Positions 21,168 through 33,246 of a stretch of 64,000 nt of DNA are shown here, piece by piece (position 1 is the first letter of the stretch; each line of letters begins with the position of its first letter). A program made the position numbers and the translations under genes. Location: the NCBI GenBank assembly GCA_911728435.2, contig OU452199.1:20656860-20720859 (forward strand), written 5' to 3'. The notes beneath the pieces were generated by a model, which saw only the letters and a list, made by a program, of their open reading frames with translations, did no database searches and had not been told where the DNA came from. This DNA is from Apoderus coryli. Taxonomy: Eukaryota > Arthropoda > Insecta > Coleoptera > Attelabidae.

Positions 21168-23525
21168 ATGGAAAAAAAATTACAATATAATATAAAAAAA
21201 CAGAAACCGGATGAAGCATTAGAACCAACTGTGGGTGGAAGTCGTGGAGAAAATGAGATGTCAAATTTGTGCAATGAGAATCTCATGGATCTTACATTGG
21301 ATGAGCGGGAGTCACAGTCCGATGGAAGATCGCTGAACTATGCTTTGCAGAATTTCTTTCAAAAAGGTGGTCGAGCCAGAAGAGGAAGTGCACCAGCCAA
21401 TATGACTGAGGGAAGAGATAGTCCTAATACGTCTGTAGTGGACCTAGAGTGGGATGAAAATGAACAGCTATCAAAGAAAAGGAAAATACACGTTACTCCC
21501 GAGCAGCGTGATACTAAAAAAGTGCTACTTGAAGAAGAAGTCGAGAAGTACAGAATGCGACGCAAGATGGCCCTACTTCTGACTGACGCTAAACTGGAAG
21601 CTAGGAAATATATCAATATTACTAATGATGAGGAAGTCACAAAGAAAACGCTGATAGAGGGTATAGTGGCTTTGAATAGTATTATTTCTCAGATGGTAAC
21701 GAGTGATATGATGAAAAATCTGCTCGCTAGAGACAAAAAGGATATCACCTCTGAAGAAATATCCTCACATATTTTGACGTTCGAACAGGAAAAGAAAGAC
21801 TTGATTACGCAAACGGAAGTATCGGAGGCTAGCCAAGGTGATAACTGGATGGAAGTCCGCACAAAGCGCAGGGGCTTATGTGCTGCCAGCCTGACGGGTG
21901 AGGAAGTGAAATCGAAATACCTGGATAACGTTGCGGCTCTGGCTGGTAGTCTGTCTGAATTCTGTAGTCAGAATTCGAACGTGCATAAAAAAATAAAGAG
22001 TATTAGTAAGGAAATATTATATGAATTGAAACTCCTGGAGAAAGAACAGAAGGCAAACAAGCAAACGCTTCAGACTATGAAAGAAAAATTGGAATTGCGT
22101 GAGGAGGAATTCAAAAAGCAGCTTGAAGATATTGAAAATAAATACAAATCCGAACTAGAGAAAACTAAAACGGCACCAGTTGTGAATACATGTAGAAGAT
22201 GTACGGCGCTCAATGAGTATGAACTGAACGAAAAGATCCTGACGCTTGAAGACCTCAAAAAAGTGATTCATAAGAAATGGTCCTCTGCGAGCTTCACTAA
22301 TACAGAGATTTCAAATGATGATCCACTGGGCGACCCGAGGGACCACTTAGTATTCTTCCTGAACGAAGATCAGACAGGAATGACACAACGGGAAAAGCGA
22401 CTGCTTCTCGGTTGTCCAGAGGTTAATAACGCAGAGAAAGAACAGTGCCAGGGAATGGGGGCTCATGCAGCGTTTGAGCAAACGATAAAATACCGGGCAA
22501 ACGGAGCAACACAGCTTAGGGAAAAGACGATAGATGCCTTCTTTCTACCGCATGGTGCAACAGAGGAAAATCTATTCATTCTAGTGAAAGCGCTGATAGA
22601 AAAAAGACCTCATAATGGAAATGACTGGCTGTACTCTATTGTATTACCAGAAGGGCAGGATCCCCTAACATTTAGAAAAGTGGTGGAGTGTGTGCTGTAC
22701 AACGAGGGTGTTAAGGGTGTCATACACGTCCCGAGGCAAGTCTTAGAAAGGGCGACCTCTACACGAACGGATAGGGATAGTAAGAAGGAGAGAACGAATG
22801 AAATAATATTAGTCGAAACAGGGGATAAGACATTCTCAGAAGTCTTACGAAAATTGAAATCGGGAGCACTGGATGCAGATGTACTAGAACAAATTCGTAA
22901 GGTTAGAAAATCCGCAAAAGGAGATCTTATAATCGATATTAGAAAAGGAAGCAGAGAACTGATCCAAGCGAAAGTAGGAGATATTGTAAAAGATCACAAA
23001 ATTAGATATCTTGGCGGCGAGAAACAAAAAACCATATTTCTAAGAGACATGGATGAAGAAGTTGATGAAAATGAGGTTAAGAGTGCTATTTCCGACATGG
23101 ACGTAGTAAAAAAAAAAGAGTTGGTCAAAGTCAAGTCGATAAGAAGTGTGCCGGGGGGTATGAAGTCCGCGACGGTTACCATGGCAGAATCGGACGCGAA
23201 CAATTTGGTGGCGCTGGGACGTATAAGGATCGGCTTACCAATGTGTAGGGTCGTCGAGAGAATTGACCTACGTAAATGTTACAGATGTTGGAACTACGGG
23301 CATAGCGCAGCATCGTGTACAGGACCAGAAAGATCCAAATGTTGTGAGAGATGCGGAAAGGAGGGGCATATAAGGAAAAACTGTCAGGAAACGACGCCTC
23401 ATTGCATACTGTGCAGTGGGCAAGAACATTCCGCTGGGAGCGCAAAGTGTGCAGTATTTGTGTCCGCCTTGAAAATGGCCAGACAGATGTCAGTAAAATC
23501 TACCTCTGACGGTAGCAAATTTTAA
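21168..23525 (+). CDS. LINE-A2 ORF1, gag-like nucleic-acid-binding protein
   Basis: The 785-residue intact frame starts at ATG 21168 in the context AACAAGATGG. The open frame extends upstream to 20973, but that part lies in the 5' UTR shared with LINE-C. The middle is strongly charged and Lys/Glu-rich (about residues 270-350: LLEKEQKANKQTLQTMKEKL) and likely forms a coiled coil. The last 100 or so residues hold three zinc knuckles: CYRCWNYGHSAASC, CCERCGKEGHIRKNC and CILCSGQEHSAGSAKC. In SART/TRAS-type LINEs, ORF1 packages the RNA and directs the complex to telomeric sites; that role here is inferred. ORF2 starts 19 bases after the stop. Confidence 0.9.
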   Translation: MEKKLQYNIKKQKPDEALEPTVGGSRGENEMSNLCNENLMDLTLDERESQSDGRSLNYALQNFFQKGGRARRGSAPANMTEGRDSPNTSVVDLEWDENEQLSKKRKIHVTPEQRDTKKVLLEEEVEKYRMRRKMALLLTDAKLEARKYINITNDEEVTKKTLIEGIVALNSIISQMVTSDMMKNLLARDKKDITSEEISSHILTFEQEKKDLITQTEVSEASQGDNWMEVRTKRRGLCAASLTGEEVKSKYLDNVAALAGSLSEFCSQNSNVHKKIKSISKEILYELKLLEKEQKANKQTLQTMKEKLELREEEFKKQLEDIENKYKSELEKTKTAPVVNTCRRCTALNEYELNEKILTLEDLKKVIHKKWSSASFTNTEISNDDPLGDPRDHLVFFLNEDQTGMTQREKRLLLGCPEVNNAEKEQCQGMGAHAAFEQTIKYRANGATQLREKTIDAFFLPHGATEENLFILVKALIEKRPHNGNDWLYSIVLPEGQDPLTFRKVVECVLYNEGVKGVIHVPRQVLERATSTRTDRDSKKERTNEIILVETGDKTFSEVLRKLKSGALDADVLEQIRKVRKSAKGDLIIDIRKGSRELIQAKVGDIVKDHKIRYLGGEKQKTIFLRDMDEEVDENEVKSAISDMDVVKKKELVKVKSIRSVPGGMKSATVTMAESDANNLVALGRIRIGLPMCRVVERIDLRKCYRCWNYGHSAASCTGPERSKCCERCGKEGHIRKNCQETTPHCILCSGQEHSAGSAKCAVFVSALKMARQMSVKSTSDGSKF

Positions 23526-25176
23526 ATATTGTAAATATTATAAAATGTCTTTGGTCATTATACAAATCAATTTAAATAGATGCAGACAGGCTCACGACCT
23601 ACTAGATGTGACGGCCACAAAATATAAAGCAGACCTTGTGATAGTCAGTGAGCCAAACAAGAAGATAGTAGAATCAATGCACTGGCATACCGATGAAAAC
23701 TCCGATGTGGCCGTCAGGATCTATAATCCGAAGCTAACTGTTTACGGCACCAGGAAGGGACCGGGGTTCATCTTAGTGGAAATTCAAACGATCAACATTA
23801 TCGCCACCTACTATTCACCCAATAAACCGATTGCTGATTTCGAAAGTGAAATTGATTATCTTAGAATCATGGCAGCACAAAAGCCAGAGGGTACCGTGAT
23901 TGCGGGGGATTTTAATGCTAAATCACCTGAATGGGGAAGCGTGTTGACGGCGAATCCAAGAGGTACGGTAGTCTCGGAGTTTATAGCTCAAAATGATCTG
24001 ATCATCCTGAATGATAGTACGGCTCCAACATTCCAACGCAGAGGTGTAGTTTCTTATATAGACCTCACATTGTGCACTCCTGACCTAGCGGAAACTATAC
24101 ACAATTGGAAAACTCTTGATGAGGAGTCTCTGAGTGATCATAAATATATCTATTTTGAGATCGGATACACGAAGCAACAGGGGTCTTCTACCGCTCCTAG
24201 AATAAGGTGGATTACTGGTAAGCTGGATCGCGCTAAAGCTGTGAACAAGATAAAAACCATTAACGGCCATGATCAAATAATAACTCCTGAAAGCCTTGCA
24301 GAGGCAACAGCTAGAGCGTGCGATGCTAGTATGCCTCGAAGACGCGTAACGGAAAACAGGAAACCCAAGTATTGGTGGAATGATGGAATCGCCCAAATGA
24401 GGAAAGACTCTTTGACGGCCCGGAGGAGAGTGCAGAGGGCGAGGAGAGGTGCTCGAGCAGAACTCGAACGTTATCTCAGGAGTATAATGAAAAGAAGAAA
24501 CGGTTGAGAGACTCCATTAAGGCGTCCAAGAGAAATAAATGGAGGGAGTTATGTAAGAGTGTCGATTCGGATGCCTGGGGGTTGGGCTACAGGATTGTTA
24601 CGCAGAGAGTTGGACTGTGTTCGGGGCTGCCACCCATGAGTTTGAATAGGATTAGAGAGATTGCTCTCGCTCTGTTCCCATCAAAGTCGAAGTTCTCATG
24701 GCCTGTAGTTGCAGAGGTTCAGCGGGAACGCTTTAGTAGAGAAGACCTAGGTGTTGCTACAAGAAAGATTAAGATAAAGAAAGCACCGGGTCCCGACGGT
24801 GTGCCAGCGGAGGTTATTAGGGCCATTGCTGAGGATTGCCCTGATATTGTGTTGCGGGTTATGAATAGCTGCGGCGCTAGCGGGTGTTTCCCGGTTCTGT
24901 GGAAAAAGGCCATGCTTACCTTGCTACTGAAGCCTAATAGGTCGCTGGATGACCCATCGGCATATAGGCCTATCTGTCTGTTGGATTCGTGGGGAAAGCT
25001 CCTGGAGCACCTCATTCTTATACACCTCAAGAAAAGCATCGACGATCACGGTGGACTGTCGCGCCTTCAGTTTGGTTTTCGGGAGGGCCGATCTACGATT
25101 AAAGCTATAGAGGCGGTTAAGCGGGCCGCAATGGACGCTAGATTTTCTAGAGGGAGAGTGTTGTGTGCTTTGATTT

Positions 25177-26982
25177 TGTGACAGTTCAATTTTACTTTAC
25201 GGAGGCAGGCTTCTAGAATTATTTTAATAACGATTTTAACTGTACTATTTTTCTATTGATTAGGTGCTATTTATACTGTACTAATATTACCTATAAGTAT
25301 ATCAAATAGGTAATAGCAAAGTCTATGTACTACTCTACACATTTTTGTTAACTGAGTGACAGAGTACCTACTGTTAATTATTTTTAATGTTTAGCGTGGG
25401 CGGCAACCGATGCGCGGGGGTGTAGATCGTTGGTCACTATTAAAACCCTACATGCCTGTAATTTAAATATTTTTATACTACTTACTATTGGATTCCAAAT
25501 GTAAGACGAAATAAGGGTCATATTGGCGATTGTTTAGCTGGACACATATCGGCTCTTTTTATTGCTGATTTAGGTACCTGCGAGGTTCTTTCTCGTGATT
25601 TGGAGAACATTCGGTCACTTGTAGTTTTGATATGTGGGTGGATTCCTGATTCAGATAATTTTCGTTAAGTGAACAACTTATGTAAAATCAGTGTTGGATT
25701 TTATCGGGATATCCGTTGATAGTTGTGGTTTAGGGTAGTGGATGAAAATTTTGTAACCGGCCCACAATAACCAATTCATTTTGGATTTGACCACTCTCAA
25801 AACACGTAAGTGATTTCGTTTTTTCCCTATTAAATCAATCTCCGAATAATTGGGAATTTTCCAGATCTGGCAATGCAAGTGTCGTAATTGTTTGTACCTG
25901 TGTCTACAGGTTGTATAATATTTTCCACGTCAATTAAGGAGAAAAAAACCCTTCACTAAGAGGTATGCTAATAGTAAGATTTGTAATTATTTTTTTTTCT
26001 CATGAATTTTTCTTTAAATAAACAAATCTATATTCCCTTTCCATAATCATTGGTTAATTAAAAAGATGTCAATGTTTTATAATTTATTTCATTAATTGCA
26101 ATTGATTCAATATTAATTAATCCCTAATATCTGGAAGTACCTAACGGTGACGGTTCCTTTTTAGGGGTTTTTTTTTCCATCTAAGGAAACCACCTAAAAT
26201 AAGAATTTCCTGAGATCCGTATCACGAAACACCTGACCAGCACCAAATTTTATATGTAATATCCGAGTCGAACCCTGGATTGTTGATGCTGGACTCACTG
26301 GCGTCGTCAACCCTCAACTTTTAAACCCTCACGGGGTGTCACCAGGATCGTCCCAATCACCGCTGGACTAGTCGAGGCCAGTATACCGTACATTTATCGT
26401 TTCCTTTTTTTTATACGTGTGATAATATACCTATAATATCAACGGTTGTGGTTTGTTTCAACTTATCTATATTGACTGCGTGTGCGGGGGTTGCCCACAA
26501 GGATTCCTAATTTAATAGCCTTAGAACTGCCTACATTTATTTGTAACCACTTTTGTAGACTATAATTATTGTGATAATTTTGAGGTTTTTTTGTTGTTAA
26601 GTTTATAATATATTGCATGGTTTGTGATTGCCTACTTATTTATTAAATAATATTTCTACAACTCAACCATTCGTTTCAGTTCGTTTTAATATTCTTGTCG
26701 AAATGGCTTTGATGGGTTTCGCAGTTTAAGTGATCATAGCTGGCGAATATACAGGGTCAACCACAAAACTGCGTGGCGCTATCCATCCTATTAGATTTTG
26801 AAGTAACCCTGTATACTCTGAGCTGCCGGGAGTGAGTACTTTTAATGTCACCATTATTTAATTATCCCCTGTAGTATAAGAGTCTCATATTATAGTTCTC
26901 ACTCGGCGAAGGGTTGATCTTCAGGTAGGTTAAGTTAGGTATATTATAAACCACTCCCTTAGTTTTCAATAAGTAGGTGGCA
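25177..26982 (+). repeat. 5' LTR
   Basis: Begins TGTGACAG and ends GGTGGCA, the usual TG...CA. It is unusually long for the superfamily at 1.8 kb, AT-rich, and contains an ATACAGGGTCAACC...GTAACCCTGTATAC inverted pair (about 26748-26815). Confidence 0.95.
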
Positions 26983-26988
26983 TTAATT

Positions 26989-27006
26989 TGGCGCTCAACG
27001 GAAAAG
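26989..27006 (+). other. Probable primer-binding site
   Basis: TGGCGCTCAACGGAAAAG starts six bases after the LTR. It begins with TGG, as expected for pairing with a tRNA 3' CCA end. I could not assign the tRNA. Confidence 0.5.
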
Positions 27007-28033
27007 ACATTCTACAGTTTATTTTTTTAAGCTGCTTAAGCGTTAATTCGGCGGTTAGCCATTTTTTTTATATATATTATAGATAATTTTTTTTACCCTC
27101 TCACACAGACTTTTCTGGCGATTTTTTTTGGGCGACACCCGCTTACTCGCACGTATCTGAACTACAAAAATATTTTTTCTTGAGGTGAGTGTTGTGACGG
27201 TTGTTATTCTGACCATACCTGCTATTAATCATTATCATCAAACTAAAGAATACTTATTTCGTTTTTTATAAGTTCAATTGTTAATAAATACATACATTCT
27301 TTAAGGTACATTTAAATACATCGATTTTTTTTTTCTAAACAAATACATTTTAAAATAAGGTAAATTGTCAGTTTATATTGCTGTTACAATTGACAAATTG
27401 TTTTGTTGTACAGGGTGGTCGGATTTATGATCGGAGCATACATTTACTACATGTAGGTACTTAATACAGTGATAGATATGATAGATAATTCACACACTGT
27501 CGGACCTTATCTATAATAATTGTTTGATAGTTTTATTGATATATTTCTGTTTTTTTTATACCTATATTTATTATATTTGGTGGTTTATCAATAAAGTGAT
27601 ATTGTTTAAGAAATTTATAGTTACAGAAGAGACTTTACACAGTCTTATTATTTATAAGATTTATTTAGGTATATGATTTTTTTTTAAGGAATAATATTTT
27701 AGTATATTTCCGAAGCGTGGATAGCAGATAACCTGTTGTAATACCTATTCGTGTGTAATATTTTTTTGCGATTGGAAGTTTCCTTCTTGTTTTTTTAGGA
27801 AAAGGAGGGAATTTCAAATAATTTTAAATATTTTAAATTATTTTCAATAATATTATATATATTTATTTGTTTAAATGTGATCAGCTTCAGCTAACCTTCA
27901 CTGCAGAACAGCATACGTTTTTTACGTGCCCAAAGCATTTTAGTTCTAATTTATTAATTTCATTTTCCAATTTTAAATTTACGATTTTATATTTCGGTTC
28001 ATTCGGGTATATAGTTACGCTTGAGAAATAAAA
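27007..28033 (+). other. Gypsy leader region
   Basis: About 1 kb of AT-rich non-coding sequence lies between the primer site and gag. It contains one TACAGGGTGG motif (27410). No ORF is supported. It probably holds the packaging signal, which I infer from position only. Confidence 0.5.
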
Positions 28034-30073
28034 ATGAATATTGATTACCTTCATTCTGATGAACTAACGTTCGAACTAGTTGTTCGGGGGTTTTCCGGTG
28101 ATGGGGCTGTCCCTGATAAGCGCAAACGATTGCGAACTGCAATAAGAATGATAGAACGACCCTCAGTTGTATCTAGTGAGCACATAGGGGATCCGGCTGA
28201 GGAGGTTTCTGTTTGCAAACTGAAAGTGGATGAGTTGCAAGCGGAGGCGGACCAATTTAATTACGGTCGAGCCCTTTACGAGTATCGTCGAATTAAGAGT
28301 AGACTGGTGCATGTCGTTGGTAGGCTCGGTCTGGTACAGGGTGCTGCTGTTGCGGAGGAAAAGGCACAATGTTTGGAGCGCTGTGGAACTATCCACGAAT
28401 TCTTGGAGGAGACCATGTCCTTGTTGGAGCCGGGTCCACTTGAGCCGGTTGTGGAGATTATTGAGCGAGAGTCTGACGACGCGAGTGGATCGGAGGTGTC
28501 GGATGCGTCGCTTCTGGATACCCCTGGGGCACCCCTGCGTAGCGTGTTGCTGAACCCTACTGTCGTGTCTGGATCGGCGATTGCGACACCTGTGCATGTT
28601 TCGGCTTCTGGAAATACTGCGGCGGGAGTTAATTTTTCTTCATGCCAGCGGCCATTGGCAAGCGTGGGAGTGTCCGTTTCGGCGTTAGCTGCTTCATGTG
28701 GTTCAACCACAACTTTCACCCACTTATGCCCCTTGACGGCCCCTAGGATTAATGCACCCTGTTCGACGTATACCCCCGTTGCCCCGGTTGATCACGAGCG
28801 GCCGTCTGTTTCTTCGAATTCGCGCCCAATACCGAACATACCTTTTATGATCAATAATATTCATGCATATACCCAACCCTTATTGCGTCCCCCTGGATTC
28901 CCACATGTGCGATCTGCACCAAGTTTAAACGCGATGCCCCGTGCCCCTGACTATCGACTTTTTGAGTTGCAATCAAACTATATTACCCCTGCAGCGACGG
29001 GTGATGCTGCGCTTGGAGGATTGGAAGGCGTGATTTCCTCGCAAGTGGTTGAGGACCATAGTGATGTCATGGACTCTGCTGCATTAGCGGGAGTTGGGAA
29101 CTTTGTTGGACCGAATGGAGGGATGATGCCGCCATTGAGTGCCGGATGCATGAGTAGAGCACACATTTTTAAAACGGTTACTCAATGGAACTTACGCTTT
29201 GATGGTTCGTCGAGTGTGAATAATTTCATTGACAGTGTGGAGGAGCTTCGCGCTGCCTGCGGTGTTTCGAAAGACCATCTACCGGGTGTGGCGGTCTTGT
29301 TTTTCACTGGCCAGGCTAAGGATTGGTTCAGAGTCAACATCAGACCCGATCATAGCTGGGATGACATTGTTGGATTGTTGAGAGTGTCCTTTCTGTCTGG
29401 AGAGTACGAGGAAGACCTGCTAGAGGATCTTCGCACAAGAACGCAGGGTCAGATGGAAAGATCATCCGTATATATCGATGTTATGCAGAACCTATATAGG
29501 AAACTGAATTCTCCTCCAGGCGAAGCTGAAAGAGTTCGTTTTATTCGTCGCCGATTGCTTCCGGACCTTCAGAGGCAGCTAGCTATGTATGACTTCCCAA
29601 CTATCGTCGAACTTCGTGCGGCGTGCCAGAGAGTTGAGCACAGTAACCTCCAAAGTCAAAAGTTTAAACCCCCACCAACCAACCCAAGCCTTGTAGCGGA
29701 ACCAGATCTAATGTATAACCCACGTAATTACAGAAATTCGCACAGTGGTTGTCAGGCCCAGTCTTCTCGCAATATTAGTAGCGGTCCTCCCCGAGGTAAT
29801 TCTCACTCGCGTACAACTAACTTCGGTGATTCACGATTTAATCCCAGTATGTCTGCTTCAGCTCCTGAGACTCGTAGGGAGCCAGCACGACAATCTTCAT
29901 CGAGTGTTGACACACGAGCTAATGTCACATGTTTTAATTGTCGACAGCCGGGACATTTTAGACGAGACTGTCCTCATCCGTCTGCAAAGCGGTGTTTCTC
30001 TTGTGGTAGGGCAGATGTTACTAGACGTACTTGCCCGGATTGTTCGGGAAACGGTCAGGGATCCCAGCCATAG
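28034..30073 (+). CDS. gag: gypsy gag polyprotein
   Basis: An intact 679-residue frame. Residues 1 to about 370 are low-complexity and Ser/Pro/Val-rich. About 375-560 is a retrotransposon gag domain with the signature WNLRFDGSSSVNNFIDSVEE, then AKDWFRVN and FLSGEYEEDLLEDL. Near the C-terminus are a zinc knuckle CFNCRQPGHFRRDC (633-646) and a second Cys cluster CFSCGRADVTRRTC. It would form the virus-like particle and bind genomic RNA. The frame overlaps pol by 43 bases, and pol is in the -1 frame. Confidence 0.92.
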   Translation: MNIDYLHSDELTFELVVRGFSGDGAVPDKRKRLRTAIRMIERPSVVSSEHIGDPAEEVSVCKLKVDELQAEADQFNYGRALYEYRRIKSRLVHVVGRLGLVQGAAVAEEKAQCLERCGTIHEFLEETMSLLEPGPLEPVVEIIERESDDASGSEVSDASLLDTPGAPLRSVLLNPTVVSGSAIATPVHVSASGNTAAGVNFSSCQRPLASVGVSVSALAASCGSTTTFTHLCPLTAPRINAPCSTYTPVAPVDHERPSVSSNSRPIPNIPFMINNIHAYTQPLLRPPGFPHVRSAPSLNAMPRAPDYRLFELQSNYITPAATGDAALGGLEGVISSQVVEDHSDVMDSAALAGVGNFVGPNGGMMPPLSAGCMSRAHIFKTVTQWNLRFDGSSSVNNFIDSVEELRAACGVSKDHLPGVAVLFFTGQAKDWFRVNIRPDHSWDDIVGLLRVSFLSGEYEEDLLEDLRTRTQGQMERSSVYIDVMQNLYRKLNSPPGEAERVRFIRRRLLPDLQRQLAMYDFPTIVELRAACQRVEHSNLQSQKFKPPPTNPSLVAEPDLMYNPRNYRNSHSGCQAQSSRNISSGPPRGNSHSRTTNFGDSRFNPSMSASAPETRREPARQSSSSVDTRANVTCFNCRQPGHFRRDCPHPSAKRCFSCGRADVTRRTCPDCSGNGQGSQP

Positions 30074-33000
30074 GCCGCGGTTTGGGTCCAAGAGCGATCG
30101 AGGCCACAAAACTTACTGCGAAATTGGATTATATCCTTGAAGGTTTGCAAGGTGATGAGAGGCCCTATCTTTCAGTCAATCTATATGGCAATAAAATTCT
30201 CGGCCTGCTTGATAGTGGAGCGTCTCGGACTGTTATGGGTAGTGCGGGCTGTGATCTGCTAAAGTCATTGAATGTTGTGTTTTCTCCCGGTGATGTTTCT
30301 TCCTGCAGGATGGCTGATGGACGGAGCTGTGAGGTGGTCGGTAGTTGTAACCTGCCTTTCCGAGTTGGAGACCGCGTGGTTGTTGTAACAGTTTTGGCAA
30401 TGCCCTATCTTCCGCACTCACTGATACTGGGAATTGATTTTTGGAAGAGACTAGGAATTGTTCCCGACATACGTCGGGGTTCTTGGCACTTTTCGGCGTC
30501 CTTGGAGGAGCAACCTGAAGTTAATACGCTCACCGATAGTGATAGTTTAGAGGAAGAGCAGACCATGCAATTGGATAGCCTTCTATCGGGTATTTTTACG
30601 AAGATGCCGAAAGACCTCGGATGCACACAACTAGTGGAACACAAAATAAAGTTAAAGCCTGACACGGAACCTATTAAGCAAAGATTCTACCCAATATCTC
30701 CGGCTCTTCAACGACATGTAAATATTGAATTAAATGAGATGTTGGAGCAGAAAATCGTCGAACCCTCATCTTCCCCTTGGTCGTCCCCAATCGTATTGGT
30801 CAGGAAGCCTGACAACACCTATCGTTTCTGCGTCGATTACCGTAAACTCAATAAAGTCACTGAGAGGGACGCGTATCCTCTACCGCAAGTCACGAGTACC
30901 CTCGACAAATTGCGCGATGCCAAATTCCTGTCGTCCTTGGATATTCGAAGTGCATTTTTTCAGGTTCCGTTGGATAAAGACAGCAAACCTTTAACGGCCT
31001 TTACTGTTCCTGGTCGGGGTCTGTACCAATTTTGTCGAATGCCGATGGGCCTTCATAATTCCCCAGCGACTTGGCAGCGCCTTATTGACCGTGTGCTCAG
31101 CGACATGGAGAAGTACGTTTTTGTTTATTTGGATGACATCATAATTGTTACTCCTACATTTAAGAAGCATCTGGAGGTGCTTGAAGCGGTGTTTGACCGC
31201 CTTATATCTGCTGGTTTGACTGTTAAAAGAGATAAATGTCACTTCTGCCGAAAAGAATTGAAATTCCTTGGCTATGTTGTGAGTAGCAAGGGGTTGCGGT
31301 GCGATCCAGAGAAGGTCTCTGCTATTATGAATATTTTACCCCCGAAGAATGTTTCAGAGGTGCGACGGTTCCTTGGCATGTCCGGATGGTATCGGCGGTT
31401 CATTCCTAATTTCTCGGCCTTAATGGCACCTATCACGAACCTCTTGCGGAAGCGCGCGCGGTTTATTTGGACGGACGAATGTTCGAGGGCGTTCGACACA
31501 GTGAAAAGTTGTCTGGTCAAGTCCCCAATTATAAAGTGCCCCAACTTCGATCTCCCATTCACAATTCAAACTGATGCTAGTGATTACGGTTTGGGTGCTG
31601 TTCTGACTCAGAGCGATCAGGCAGGTGAGAATGTGATTAGTTATATTAGTAGATCACTCACCAGTAGCGAGAGGAAGTTTAGCACCACGGAGAAAGAATG
31701 TTTGGCTGTGTTGTGGGCCATTCAAAAGTTTAGGCCGTATGTAGAGGGCACCTACTTTACCGTGGTGACAGATCATTTTGCATTGCTTTGGTTAAGCAAT
31801 CTAAAGGATCCTACAGGTCGCCTGGCACGCTGGAGTGTAAGTCTTCAACAGTACGATTTTAATATAATTCACCGCAGAGGAAAAGATAATGTTGTTCCTG
31901 ATGCATTGAGTCGGTCGGTTCCGGTGGTTGCAGAGCTTTCTGTTACTTCAAAATCCATGTTCGATAATTATAAAGACTCGTGGTACACACTGATGGAGAA
32001 AAAAATAGCTGAGCGTCCCTTATCTTATCCCCAATGGAGAGTTAACGATGGGGTTATATACAGACTTAATCGCCTCCAGAATTCCCGACTGTCAGATCCT
32101 GCTTTTGACTGGAAGATCGTTGTTCCCAAGTCACATCGTTCAATTGTTATCGGAGAGCATCACGATACCCCTGTCTCAGGGCATCTTGGTGTTTATAAGA
32201 CCTTCCATCGATTGGCTCAAAGATACTATTGGCCCAAGATGAAATGTGATATAACGAGATATATTAGATCATGCCGTGAGTGTCTGGCAAATAAGGTAGA
32301 TAGGAAAGGACCAGCAGGTCTTATGTCAAGTCGACCTGATATAAAAAGGCCTTGGGAGTTTATCTCAATTGATTTCGTCGGACCTATGCCCCGATCCACT
32401 TCAGGTTATCAATATATCCTTAGTGTTCAAGATTACTTTACAAAATATTGTATATTCATACCTTTGCGCAGCTCAAAGGCTCGAGTTGCGGCTCCTCAGT
32501 TTGAGGATCAGGTATTGTTGGTCTATGGAGTTCCAAGAATACTTTGGTCTGATAATGGGAAAAATTTCCTTGCTAGGGAGTGGTCAGTTTTGGCTGAAAA
32601 ATACAATTTTAATATTGTTCGTTCTGCCAACTATCACCCGCAGTGCAATCCTGTCGAGCGGCCACATTCGGTTCTTAAGACGGCTTTGGCTTCATTTGTT
32701 AAGTCCAATCACCGTGCATGGGCTGATTTGCTGCCAAAAGTGGCATGTGCCATGCGCACCGCGAAGCACGAAGGCACGGGCTTCTCTCCTTTTTTTGTCA
32801 ATTTTGGTCGGGAGATGATTTTGAGTGGCGACGGCCATGTGACTCATTGCTTTGAGGATGATGCTCCCGAAGTTCGAGCTCCGCCTGAGCGTTGCAGAGC
32901 TCTGCGAGAGTTGTTCGAGGATGTTAGAAAGCGATTGGATGTGGCGACGGCGCGGAATGAAAAAAAATACAATTTGCGACGCAGAGATGTGCGCTACAAT

Positions 33001-33246
33001 ATAGGTGACCGGGTGTGGAGGAAGAATTACCCGCAATCTAATAAAACAAATTTCTTCACTTCTAAACTAGCACCTAGGTATTTAGGACCGTATACTGTCA
33101 AAAATATTGTGTCTCCCTGGACTTACGTTCTGAGCGATTTACAGGGCAGAGATGCCGGCTTGTGGCATGTTAAGGACTTAAAACCCGATACGTCTGTTAA
33201 TAACTGCGATGATGGAGGCGAAGCTGATTTACACGTTCTATTGTAA
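30031..33246 (+). CDS. pol: gypsy pol polyprotein
   Basis: An intact open frame of 1071 codons overlaps gag by 43 bases in the -1 frame, so it is probably expressed by -1 frameshifting. The first ATG of the frame need not be used. In order: aspartic protease (LLDSGASRTVMG, D61), RT (FCVDYRKLNK, YLDDIII at about 366), RNase H (TDASDYGLGAVL, D515), and integrase with an HHCC zinc finger (EHHDTP...CRECLANK) and a D,D-35-E core (SIDFVGP, WSDNGKN, NPVERP). It ends in a GPY/F-type segment (RYLGPYTV). All key residues are present. No chromodomain or env is seen. Confidence 0.94.
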   Translation: MPGLFGKRSGIPAIGRGLGPRAIEATKLTAKLDYILEGLQGDERPYLSVNLYGNKILGLLDSGASRTVMGSAGCDLLKSLNVVFSPGDVSSCRMADGRSCEVVGSCNLPFRVGDRVVVVTVLAMPYLPHSLILGIDFWKRLGIVPDIRRGSWHFSASLEEQPEVNTLTDSDSLEEEQTMQLDSLLSGIFTKMPKDLGCTQLVEHKIKLKPDTEPIKQRFYPISPALQRHVNIELNEMLEQKIVEPSSSPWSSPIVLVRKPDNTYRFCVDYRKLNKVTERDAYPLPQVTSTLDKLRDAKFLSSLDIRSAFFQVPLDKDSKPLTAFTVPGRGLYQFCRMPMGLHNSPATWQRLIDRVLSDMEKYVFVYLDDIIIVTPTFKKHLEVLEAVFDRLISAGLTVKRDKCHFCRKELKFLGYVVSSKGLRCDPEKVSAIMNILPPKNVSEVRRFLGMSGWYRRFIPNFSALMAPITNLLRKRARFIWTDECSRAFDTVKSCLVKSPIIKCPNFDLPFTIQTDASDYGLGAVLTQSDQAGENVISYISRSLTSSERKFSTTEKECLAVLWAIQKFRPYVEGTYFTVVTDHFALLWLSNLKDPTGRLARWSVSLQQYDFNIIHRRGKDNVVPDALSRSVPVVAELSVTSKSMFDNYKDSWYTLMEKKIAERPLSYPQWRVNDGVIYRLNRLQNSRLSDPAFDWKIVVPKSHRSIVIGEHHDTPVSGHLGVYKTFHRLAQRYYWPKMKCDITRYIRSCRECLANKVDRKGPAGLMSSRPDIKRPWEFISIDFVGPMPRSTSGYQYILSVQDYFTKYCIFIPLRSSKARVAAPQFEDQVLLVYGVPRILWSDNGKNFLAREWSVLAEKYNFNIVRSANYHPQCNPVERPHSVLKTALASFVKSNHRAWADLLPKVACAMRTAKHEGTGFSPFFVNFGREMILSGDGHVTHCFEDDAPEVRAPPERCRALRELFEDVRKRLDVATARNEKKYNLRRRDVRYNIGDRVWRKNYPQSNKTNFFTSKLAPRYLGPYTVKNIVSPWTYVLSDLQGRDAGLWHVKDLKPDTSVNNCDDGGEADLHVLL